Positions 4,490 through 10,160 of a stretch of DNA of 10,160 bases are shown here, one piece after another (the first letter of the stretch is position 1; every line of letters begins with the position of its first letter). A model generated the notes under the pieces. That model saw nothing but the letters and a program-made list of their open reading frames with translations, searched no databases and was not told the origin of the DNA. Source of the stretch: an uncultured Oscillospiraceae bacterium (lineage in GTDB: Bacteria; Bacillota; Clostridia; Oscillospirales; Oscillospiraceae); assembly GCA_910584805.1 (NCBI GenBank), contig CAJUCB010000056.1, positions 1-10,160 on the forward strand, given 5' to 3'. A program made the translations under genes and the position numbers.

Positions 4490-6883
4490 CTATTCCGTCC
4501 CCGCGTCCGGGGGTGGGTCTGGGGTCACGGGAGGCGGATCTGGGTTCACAGCGGGCGGGTCCGGGGTGTTGGGCTCGTTCCCTCCCGGGTTGGTGGTGGG
4601 CGGGTTGGTGGTGTTTCCACCAGGCTCCTGGCCGCCCGGCTCCTCCTCGTTGGGCTCCTCCGGTTCCTCCGCCGGCTTGGATGTGTGGATGGTGCAGGTC
4701 CCCTTGGGCACATCCTCGGGGAAGAAGCTGCCAGTGACCAGATGGCCCGCGCAGGCCGAGGTGGGCAGCATACCACTCACAGAGCAGTAAGTCACGCTCT
4801 TCATGCCGCTGGTGTCGGGCTTGTTGAAGTCCTTGTAGGCCAAGCCTGCATGGATCTTGGACATGACCTGCTTGAACATGCCTGTAGAGGGGTTCTTCAA
4901 ATAATTCGCCAGACGTTCCTGCTGGTCGTAGCCCGTCCAGACTGCGGCAGTATAATAGGGTGTATAGCCCACGAACCACAAATCCTTACGGGCGGTAGTG
5001 GTCCCTGTCTTACCCGCGATCTCCTGACCAGAGAAGTTGGCCGCTGTACCTGTGCCCCTAGCTACCACCTGCTTGAGCATGTTGGTCATATAGTAGCAAG
5101 TGCGCTGAGAGAGGGCATTTTCCTCTTTCTTTTGGTCGTTTTGAAGAATGATTTCTTTTGTTGTCTTATCCAGTACCAAAGTATACAAGCGAGGTGCAAT
5201 ATAGGTGCCCTGGCGGGGGAACACCGAGTAAGCAGCGGCCATATCAAAGGTACTCACACCATCCGTGAGGCCACCCAAGCCCAATTGCGCATGGCCGATG
5301 TCTGAAAACGTCTTGCCACCGATGTTCCGGTTTTCCACTAGCTGGATGTGGAACCGATCCCGCATAAACTCAAAACTGGTCTGGCAGCCCACCTTATCCA
5401 GGGTTTTGACCGCCACAGTATTGATGGACTGCTCCACCGCATAAGCAATGGAAACTGTACCAGAGAATTTTCCGCTGGCGTTCACTGGCCACTTGTCCTC
5501 GGGCTTAAAATAGCTGTCTTCTTCCGTGGACGAAGGGGTCACGATGCCCAACTCAATGGCTGGGGCATAGACCGCTAGGGGTTTAATGGAGGACCCCGGG
5601 GGCCGCAGAGAATCGGTGGCCCGGTTCCAGGTCAAGCTGGTGGTTTTGGGGCCCATGCCCCCGGCCATGGCCACCACTTCCCCCGTTTCATTATCGACAA
5701 CAGTGATAGCAGACTGTAGCTTTTGCCCTGCGGCAGAGGTATAGTTTAGGTTGTTGATGTCGCCATAGACAGCGTCCACCGCCGCCTGCACATTGGGATT
5801 CATGCAGGTATAAATCTCCAAGCCGCCGGCATAGAGCTTGGTCTTTGCAAACTCCCTGGACCAGTTATAGGTAGTCTGCAAGTCGTCCAGGACCTGGTTG
5901 ATCACCGCATCCTGGTACCAGGTATAAATACGGGAGTTCTTCTCTGTGTCCCGGCCTTGGCTGAAATCCAGAGGTTCGGCAATGGCCACATCCCGTTCCG
6001 CTTCAGAAATCATCTTCTGATCACACATGGCGTTCAGAATGCTCACCTGGCGTTCTTTGTTAAAGTCCTCAGAGGTCTTGACTTCGCCGGTCTCCGGGTC
6101 CGTCACCTCCAACTTGCCCAAAGGGTCATACTTGGAGGGGTTGTTGGTGATGCCGATGAGGCTGGCACACTCTGCCAAGCTCAGCTCAGAAACAGGCTTA
6201 CCAAAATACTTATAAGAGGCGGTATACACACCGTTGCAGCCCTGTCCCAAGTAGATATAGTTCAGATACCACTCTAGGATGGCCTCCTTGGTGTAGTTCT
6301 TCTCCAATTCCAAGGCCCGGAAAATCTCCATGACCTTCCGCTTTACTGTAACCTCATCGTCGGTGGTCATATTCTTGATGAGCTGCTGGGTCAGCGTGGA
6401 ACCACCCACGATCTTTCTCCCTGTAAACATATTCAAAATACCTCTACAGGTACGGACCCAGTCCACGCCATGGTGGTCATAGAAACGCTTGTCCTCAATG
6501 GCTATCGTGGCCTTGATGAGGTTTTCGGGAATCTCTCTCAGCTCCACCCATACCCGGTTTTCCTCTGCATAGAGGGTTTGCATCTCTACATATTCTCCCG
6601 TCCCGGGATCCTTGTAGTGCATCGTGGTGGTAAGCTTGGCCGTATAGTCCGCCATATCCAGCCCCGCCTGGGGGATGATGACATTCTTAATATACATCGC
6701 TGACATACACACCAGGATGGCCCCTGTGATGAGCACGATGAGCAGGATGGTCAGGAGGACTCTCCTCACCTTATGGTCCTTCTTCTTTCGCTTTCGCTCC
6801 GGGCGGCGGGGGCTCCGGCGCTCTGGCCGGCGGCTGCCTCCACCGCGGTCATGGTCATAATCATATTGTCTGCGTTGATCCAA
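4490..6883 (-). CDS. Class A penicillin-binding protein (transglycosylase/transpeptidase)
   Basis: A bifunctional peptidoglycan synthase of the PBP1A type, anchored in the membrane with its catalytic domains outside. Numbering is for 797 residues from a TTG start at 6883. A very basic cytoplasmic tail (many Arg/Lys) precedes one membrane helix at about 42-63. The GT51 transglycosylase shows IEDKRFYDHHG (E130 catalytic) and GGSTLTQQLIKN (160-171). The transpeptidase shows S431-x-x-K434 in PGSSIKPL, SIN (486-488) and KTG (625-627). After a Cys-containing segment (C700, C711, C730) the last 60 residues are an acidic, Pro/Gly-rich tail with repeated PDPP units, common in Gram-positive PBP1A and probably wall-facing. 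The TTG is chosen because GGAGG sits exactly 7 bases upstream; a GTG at 6925 would add 14 residues with little ribosome binding site. It is transcribed from its own promoter near 6994. Confidence 0.95.
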   Translation of the reverse strand: MDQRRQYDYDHDRGGGSRRPERRSPRRPERKRKKKDHKVRRVLLTILLIVLITGAILVCMSAMYIKNVIIPQAGLDMADYTAKLTTTMHYKDPGTGEYVEMQTLYAEENRVWVELREIPENLIKATIAIEDKRFYDHHGVDWVRTCRGILNMFTGRKIVGGSTLTQQLIKNMTTDDEVTVKRKVMEIFRALELEKNYTKEAILEWYLNYIYLGQGCNGVYTASYKYFGKPVSELSLAECASLIGITNNPSKYDPLGKLEVTDPETGEVKTSEDFNKERQVSILNAMCDQKMISEAERDVAIAEPLDFSQGRDTEKNSRIYTWYQDAVINQVLDDLQTTYNWSREFAKTKLYAGGLEIYTCMNPNVQAAVDAVYGDINNLNYTSAAGQKLQSAITVVDNETGEVVAMAGGMGPKTTSLTWNRATDSLRPPGSSIKPLAVYAPAIELGIVTPSSTEEDSYFKPEDKWPVNASGKFSGTVSIAYAVEQSINTVAVKTLDKVGCQTSFEFMRDRFHIQLVENRNIGGKTFSDIGHAQLGLGGLTDGVSTFDMAAAYSVFPRQGTYIAPRLYTLVLDKTTKEIILQNDQKKEENALSQRTCYYMTNMLKQVVARGTGTAANFSGQEIAGKTGTTTARKDLWFVGYTPYYTAAVWTGYDQQERLANYLKNPSTGMFKQVMSKIHAGLAYKDFNKPDTSGMKSVTYCSVSGMLPTSACAGHLVTGSFFPEDVPKGTCTIHTSKPAEEPEEPNEEEPGGQEPGGNTTNPPTTNPGGNEPNTPDPPAVNPDPPPVTPDPPPDAGTE

Positions 6884-6895
6884 TGTGACACCTCC
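6883..6895 (-). promoter_or_regulatory. Start-deciding ribosome binding site and TTG start of the PBP gene
   Basis: GGAGG (6895-6891), 7 bases, then TTG (6883-6881), in frame with the PBP. The competing GTG at 6925-6923 would place this GGAGG inside the coding sequence, and has only a loose G-run near it. Confidence 0.65.
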
Positions 6896-6908
6896 AAATG
6901 TATCTGTA

Positions 6909-6922
6909 TAGAAGCGCTTCCA
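6909..6922 (-). promoter_or_regulatory. cre-like palindrome in the PBP leader
   Basis: TGGAAGCGCTTCTA contains a perfect 10-bp palindrome (GAAGCGCTTC) and fits the CcpA-type consensus TGNAANCGNTTNCA at nine of ten fixed positions. It lies about 65-78 bases after the predicted transcription start. One such match can arise by chance. Confidence 0.3.
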
Positions 6923-6993
6923 CACGCCCCCACAGCCGTGTCTGTTCCATGCAAAACCTTCAGGATAAACTGTGCCGCAGTCTATCAGAGCCT

Positions 6994-7021
6994 ATTATAG
7001 CACAGCTTTTTTATTTGTCCA
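6994..7021 (-). promoter_or_regulatory. Promoter of the PBP gene
   Basis: On the minus strand, TGGACA (7016-7021, five of six matching TTGACA), a 16-base spacer and a perfect TATAAT (6994-6999) with an extended TG. The start would be near 6987, giving a leader of about 105 nt. Confidence 0.75.
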
Positions 7022-7076
7022 GCCGTTAATTCTTAAGATATCTTCTCAGATTCTAAAATTTTTCTGATTTTCTCCC

Positions 7077-7105
7077 TTGCTTTTTTCCTCATCCCGTCGT
7101 ACAAT
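7077..7105 (+). promoter_or_regulatory. Promoter of the DUF1292 gene
   Basis: TTGCTT (7077-7082), a 17-base spacer and TACAAT (7100-7105). It points away from the PBP promoter, with about 55 bases between the two -35 boxes. The space between holds an AT-rich stretch and a 10-bp palindrome, AAGATATCTT (7035-7044), that could bind a regulator of either gene. Confidence 0.55.
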
Positions 7106-7137
7106 AGGACTCAGCCAAGAGAACGGAGACTGACACA

Positions 7138-7434
7138 ATGAGTGAAGAATACGGTGCCAACTTCATCACCGTCACCGATGACGAGGGCAATGAGTTTGAG
7201 CTGGAACATCTGGACACCATGGAGTTCCAAGGCCAGACCTATATGGCCTTCTTCCCCGCCGTCAAGGAAGGCGAAGAGGTAGACGAGGAGGAAATGGGCC
7301 TCATCCTGCTCAAGGTCATCCAGGAAAACGGCGAGGAAATCCTCTCCACCCTAGACGATGACAACGAGGTCGAGGCTGTGTACGGCGCGTTCATGGAAGA
7401 GCTCTTCCCCGACGAAGAGGGCGAGGAACCATAA
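7138..7434 (+). CDS. DUF1292 (YrzB/UPF0473 family) small acidic protein
   Basis: A 98-residue protein of the DUF1292 family. The opening ITVTDDEGNEFELEHLDTME, then YMAFFPA and the closing acidic helix ending in EELFPDEEGEEP, match family members such as B. subtilis YrzB, for which no biochemical role is known. It is strongly acidic, has no signal peptide or membrane segment, and should be cytosolic. The ATG at 7138 has GGAG nine bases upstream. In many Firmicutes DUF1292 genes sit near alaS/ruvX, but here only a PBP gene (divergent) and a 6S-like RNA are adjacent. The family call is firm; the function is unknown. Confidence 0.85.
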   Translation: MSEEYGANFITVTDDEGNEFELEHLDTMEFQGQTYMAFFPAVKEGEEVDEEEMGLILLKVIQENGEEILSTLDDDNEVEAVYGAFMEELFPDEEGEEP

Positions 7435-7462
7435 GCCTGGCCCAGACAAGTAAATAAACGAC

Positions 7463-7662
7463 AGGGAAATACCCTGCTCGGTGCGTGAATCGGACTCTTT
7501 TAAACCCACATTTTTGAAACGGGACGCTCACTCGCTGTGTGAATTGCAGGCCTCCCGACCTCCGGTTGGAAGTTGGAAGCAGAGAAGCACGGCGGAGGCA
7601 ACCCACCTGCCATTCTGTGCAGGTTTTAAACGGGTCCCCACGGCCAGAGCGGGGTATTTTTT
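7463..7662 (+). ncRNA. ssrS: Probable 6S RNA
   Basis: A stretch of about 200 nt without a coding frame but rich in long-range pairing. A 12-bp closing stem joins AATACCCTGCTC (7468-7479) to GAGCGGGGTATT (7647-7658) with one G-U pair. CGTG (7484-7487) pairs with CACG (7639-7642), GGAC (7492-7495) with GTCC (7634-7637), and TTTAAACC with GGTTTTAAA in the middle with a bulge. Further in, GCAGG-CCTCC (7546-7555) pairs with GGAGG (7594-7598) and CCTGC (7606-7610). The result is one long interrupted rod with a central open region, ending in TTTTTT (7657-7662). Size and shape fit 6S RNA, which binds the sigma-A RNA polymerase. The 5' end is uncertain: the only upstream -10 candidate (TAAATA, 7451-7456) is weak, so it could be processed from the DUF1292 transcript. 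Confidence 0.65.
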
Positions 7663-7670
7663 GCTTTTTT
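7647..7670 (+). terminator. Terminator at the end of the 6S-like RNA
   Basis: The 3' arm of the closing stem runs straight into T6, GC, T6 (7657-7670), so the closing stem may double as the terminator. Bases 7671-7770 beyond it are T-rich with no gene or clear signal. Confidence 0.5.
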
Positions 7671-7770
7671 AACGCTCTTTTTGCTGTTTTGACGGAGTTT
7701 TTGCCGTTTCCCCAAACCCGTTTCCCTGCCCCGGCTGTCAAGTGTACATTATACCCAAAAAAGAGCCTGC

Positions 7771-7802
7771 GTTATTGTGATATATTTTCAGGTGATAATA
7801 AC
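7771..7802 (+). promoter_or_regulatory. Inverted repeat abutting the alcohol dehydrogenase promoter
   Basis: GTTATT (7771-7776) and AATAAC (7797-7802) form an inverted repeat whose right arm ends at the base before the -35 box. It could be an operator. It does not match the Rex consensus TTGTTAA-N4-TTAACAA in spacing. Confidence 0.3.
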
Positions 7803-7831
7803 TTGCAAGGCTACCCTTTTAATGTTATACT
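7803..7831 (+). promoter_or_regulatory. Promoter of the alcohol dehydrogenase gene
   Basis: TTGCAA (7803-7808), a 17-base spacer and TATACT (7826-7831). Transcription should begin near 7838, giving a 75-nt leader. That leader contains a 7-bp inverted repeat, TTTAGCC (7847-7853) with GGTTAAA (7862-7868, one G-U). Confidence 0.65.
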
Positions 7832-7912
7832 AAATGCAACGGGAGTTTTAGCCAAGTTTGTGGTTAAACCGCCCAAGGCACTATTGAGTATTTTGGAAAG
7901 GATGCGATTCCC

Positions 7913-9067
7913 ATGATTAAAGATTTCGGTTTCATCATTCCTCAGAACTGTCAGTTTGGTATGGGCGCTTTGAAGAAGCTGCCTGACTTCCTGAAGGCTT
8001 GCGGCTCCGACAACGTGATGATCATCTCCGACCGCGGCCTGGAGGCCATCGGCGTCGTGGACAAGGTCCGCGAGATCGTCAAGGCTGGCAACCTCAAGTA
8101 CAGCGAGTATCTGGACGTTCTGCCCAACCCCACCGTTGACATTGTCAATGAGTGCGCTGCACAGTACAAGGCTGCTGGCGCCACCTCCATCCTGGCGCTG
8201 GGCGGCGGCTCCCCCATGGACGTTGCTAAGGCTGTTGGCGTCGTTGCTAAGTTCGGCGGCTCCATCACCGACTACGAAGGCGTGGGCAAGGTTCCCGGCC
8301 CCATCGATCCCCTGATCGCTGTCCCCACCACCGCCGGCACTGGCTCCGAGGTTACCGTGGCTGCCGTTATCACCGACGAAGCCCGCAACTACAAGCTGTC
8401 CGTCCTGGGCCCGGAGATCTCCCCCACCTATGCAATCCTGGATCCCGAACTGATCATGACCGCTCCCGCTTCCGTGGCAGCTGCCTGCGGCGTGGACGCC
8501 CTGATCCATGCTATGGAGTCCTACATCAACACCGATGCCAACCCCTTCGCCATGGCTATGGGCGAGAAGGCTATGGAGCTCATCGGCGCCAACATCCGTA
8601 AGTTCGTGGCTCGCCGCAACGATGCCGATGCTGCCTGCGCTATGATGCTGGGTTCCACCTTCGCTGGCATTGCTTTCGCCAACAACCGTCTGGGTGACAT
8701 CCATGCTATGTCCCACCCTGTTTCCGCTTTCTTCCACGTTGCCCATGGTGTGGCCAACGCTGTGCTGATGCCCACCATCTTCGAGTTCAACGCTCTGGCC
8801 AGCGACGAGCGCTATGCTAACATCTATCAGTACATCACTGGTAAGGAAGCCGGCGCTGACTTCGTGCCCCAGATGCTGTGCGACGCTCTGCGTCAGCTGA
8901 ATGTTGACCTGGGCATCCCCGCCTGCCTGGCAGACGTGGGCGTGACCGAGGACAAGATTCCTCAGATGGCTGTTGACGCCATGAAGAGCGGCAACGTCAC
9001 CGTCAACCCCAGAATCACCACCGTGAAGGACGTCGAGGCCCTGTATCACAAGGCTATGTACAAGTAA
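7913..9067 (+). CDS. Iron-containing alcohol dehydrogenase
   Basis: A 384-residue group III (iron-dependent) alcohol dehydrogenase, cytosolic, interconverting an aldehyde and an alcohol with NAD(P)H. The nucleotide-binding motif GGGSPMD is at 97-103. By comparison with FucO the four metal ligands are D195 and H199 in GVDALIHAMESY, and H264 and H278 in the segment from DIHAMSHP to AHGVANA; all are present. Length is typical. AAAGGA lies ten bases upstream of the ATG. Codon use is strongly biased to a small set, as in etfB, suggesting high expression, as expected of a fermentation enzyme that discards reducing power. The substrate cannot be read from the sequence: ethanol/butanol, 1,3-propanediol, lactaldehyde and 4-hydroxybutyrate dehydrogenases all share these motifs. 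It is monocistronic, with its own promoter and terminator. Confidence 0.93.
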   Translation: MIKDFGFIIPQNCQFGMGALKKLPDFLKACGSDNVMIISDRGLEAIGVVDKVREIVKAGNLKYSEYLDVLPNPTVDIVNECAAQYKAAGATSILALGGGSPMDVAKAVGVVAKFGGSITDYEGVGKVPGPIDPLIAVPTTAGTGSEVTVAAVITDEARNYKLSVLGPEISPTYAILDPELIMTAPASVAAACGVDALIHAMESYINTDANPFAMAMGEKAMELIGANIRKFVARRNDADAACAMMLGSTFAGIAFANNRLGDIHAMSHPVSAFFHVAHGVANAVLMPTIFEFNALASDERYANIYQYITGKEAGADFVPQMLCDALRQLNVDLGIPACLADVGVTEDKIPQMAVDAMKSGNVTVNPRITTVKDVEALYHKAMYK

Positions 9068-9089
9068 TCCTTCTGGCAAGGTATCTTAC

Positions 9090-9123
9090 AAAAGGGACCG
9101 GCTTTCGCCGGTCCCTTTTTTCT
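9090..9123 (+). terminator. Intrinsic terminator of the alcohol dehydrogenase gene
   Basis: GGGACCGGC (9094-9102), a TTTC loop and GCCGGTCCC (9107-9115) form a perfect 9-bp stem, extended by A-T pairs, followed by six T (9116-9121). It is the strongest terminator in the window. Confidence 0.93.
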
Positions 9124-9164
9124 TACGAAAATACCCCAGAAGGGCTTTATCTTTTTTCAAAAGA

Positions 9165-9173
9165 TGTTATAAT
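9165..9173 (+). promoter_or_regulatory. Extended -10 promoter of the hexokinase-like gene
   Basis: TGTTATAAT (9165-9173) is a perfect TATAAT with the TGn extension. The -35 region is weak (TTTATC at 9146-9151). The leader would be about 35 nt. Confidence 0.55.
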
Positions 9174-9214
9174 AGGTATATTCTGACGATTCTATAGCTA
9201 GGAGGCCTTGTCCC

Positions 9215-10160
9215 ATGACCGAATCCCTCACCGGCCTGCTCCGCCAGAGCAGCATGACGGCTGACAGCTTGGATCTGCGCACCCTGACCCAGCTCTTCCT
9301 CTCGCAAATGCGCATTTCCCTTTACGGCGGCGTCTCCTCCGTTCCTATGCTGCCCACCTTCCTGGCCCCCTTTGGTTCCCCAACGCGGGGCGACGTGGTG
9401 GCTGTAGCGGTGTTAGACGACCGGGAGGTTCGGGTCTGCCTGGTGGATTTTTCCGAGGACAAGCCTGCCTGCCGGGAAGAAAACAGCTTTCCCATCCCTG
9501 GCCGGGAGTATCCCGCGCCGTTGGAAGATATATTGTACGCCGTGGCAGAACTGGTAGAACCCCTGCTGGGGCAGGCCAACCGCTTTGCCCTGTGCCTCCC
9601 CTTCCCTGTGGACTACGACGGCAAAGGGGACGGGTGTATCCGCCGCTTTCCCGGTTCCATGACGGTCAGCGAATTCAGCGGCCAATCTGTACTTGCCCTG
9701 CTGCGGGCAGAACTGCAAAGCCGGGGTTGCCCCAGCTTGCCCATGGTGTTGGTAAGCGAACCAGACGCGGTGCTCCTGGCCACCAGCGTTGCCCAGGCTC
9801 CTGGGACCCGCTGCTTGGGGCTCAGTTGGGGCAGCAATATAGACTTGGGCTTCACCGCCCCCGGCAGCATTGTCCTGCGCTGGCCGGGGATCGACGGAAA
9901 GCTTATGCTCTTTGACGGAGGCTTTTCCAGCGCCCAATGCGTCCCCTTCGGTATGGTGGACTACAGCAAGGACCGGGACTGCTACGGCCCCGGGCAGGAC
10001 CTGTACCTAAAAATGGTCTCCACGGATTATCTGGGGGAGATTTATCGCCTGACCATGATCAAAGCGGCAGAGCGCAAGCTCCTCTCCTTTGGGTGCAGCC
10101 GGGACGTCCTCTCCCTGACCTATTTAGGCCTGGACGCTGTGCTGGACTTTTTAGATGACC
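9215..10160 (+). CDS. Hexokinase-family protein with degenerate active site (3' end outside window)
   Basis: The first 315 residues are present, open to the right edge. The start at 9215 has AGGAGG nine bases upstream. Family membership rests on two blocks: SSVPMLPTFLAPFGSPTRGD (41-60), like the hexokinase segment ending in SMLPTY, and PGQDLYLKMVSTDYLGEIYR (259-278), like PGxQxFEKMISGxYLGEIxR. Between them the order of hexokinase elements is kept (LCLPFPVDYDGKGDG at 127-141 for the FSYP segment; VLVSEPDAVLLA at 179-189). But the ATP phosphate-1 motif DxGGTNxR reads LDDREVRV (67-74), the catalytic LNDT becomes VSEP with Glu182 where Asp is expected, GTGTN becomes GSNID (206-210) and the EWG region reads LFDGGF. 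It is therefore either a divergent sugar kinase or a non-catalytic relative acting as a sensor. Function unknown. Confidence 0.65.
   Translation, partial: MTESLTGLLRQSSMTADSLDLRTLTQLFLSQMRISLYGGVSSVPMLPTFLAPFGSPTRGDVVAVAVLDDREVRVCLVDFSEDKPACREENSFPIPGREYPAPLEDILYAVAELVEPLLGQANRFALCLPFPVDYDGKGDGCIRRFPGSMTVSEFSGQSVLALLRAELQSRGCPSLPMVLVSEPDAVLLATSVAQAPGTRCLGLSWGSNIDLGFTAPGSIVLRWPGIDGKLMLFDGGFSSAQCVPFGMVDYSKDRDCYGPGQDLYLKMVSTDYLGEIYRLTMIKAAERKLLSFGCSRDVLSLTYLGLDAVLDFLDD

Noticed and set aside
4058..5305. A 415-codon plus-strand open frame across the PBP and ACT genes.
   Set aside because: It overlaps two well-supported minus-strand genes and their promoter, and has no domain-like pattern; it is a shadow of GC-rich coding sequence.
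7391..7741. Open frames on both strands through the 6S-like region.
   Set aside because: Their translations look random, and the long-range base pairing explains the sequence better.
7811..9079. A 422-codon open frame antisense to the alcohol dehydrogenase gene.
   Set aside because: It is a low-complexity Gly/His/Val/Ser-rich translation that mirrors the biased codons of the dehydrogenase on the plus strand, with no recognisable family.
1..10160. CRISPR arrays, insertion sequences, phage genes, attachment sites, rRNA or complete tRNA genes.
   Set aside because: No spaced direct repeats, transposase or integrase motifs, terminal inverted repeats or rRNA/tRNA cores were seen on either strand.

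Overview
The window looks like a chromosomal segment of a butyrate-type clostridium, most likely Oscillospiraceae (Flavonifractor/Lawsonibacter/Intestinimonas-like). This rests on moderately high GC, AGGAGG-type ribosome binding sites, an EtfB close to the butyryl-CoA dehydrogenase electron-transfer type, a PheB-like ACT protein next to hom and lysC, a Gram-positive class A PBP with a Pro-rich tail, a DUF1292 protein and an iron-dependent alcohol dehydrogenase. No mobile element, CRISPR array, tRNA or rRNA was seen. The family-level assignment is an inference from gene content.

Left part, minus strand: the first 27 codons of etfA (cut by the window edge) follow etfB by 22 bases. Upstream of etfB is a 390-base region with a good sigma-A promoter (about 1136-1164), a compact structured leader of about 84 nt, and a hairpin followed by six U (1046-1078). 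This has the layout of an attenuator or riboswitch, or of a small terminated RNA, ahead of etfBA. Next come lysC (aspartokinase, with a well-placed internal start for a beta subunit), hom (homoserine dehydrogenase with a shrunken C-terminal ACT domain) and a PheB-like free-standing ACT/HTH protein. These three form one operon, ACT-hom-lysC, transcribed leftwards from a promoter at about 4311-4339, and commit aspartate to lysine, threonine and methionine. Then comes a class A penicillin-binding protein (4490-6883) with a probable TTG start.

Centre: between the PBP gene and the rightward DUF1292 gene (7138-7434) lie back-to-back promoters. After the DUF1292 gene there is a structured RNA of about 200 nt, best read as 6S RNA (about 7463-7662).

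Right part, plus strand: an iron-containing alcohol dehydrogenase (7913-9067) has its own promoter and a textbook terminator. A second promoter then drives a hexokinase-family protein that runs off the right edge and has lost most of the recognisable catalytic motifs.

Most of the window is ordinary housekeeping and fermentation genes. The points most worth a second look are the etfBA leader RNA, the degenerate hexokinase-like protein, the reduced ACT domain of Hom beside a stand-alone ACT protein, and the 6S-like RNA.
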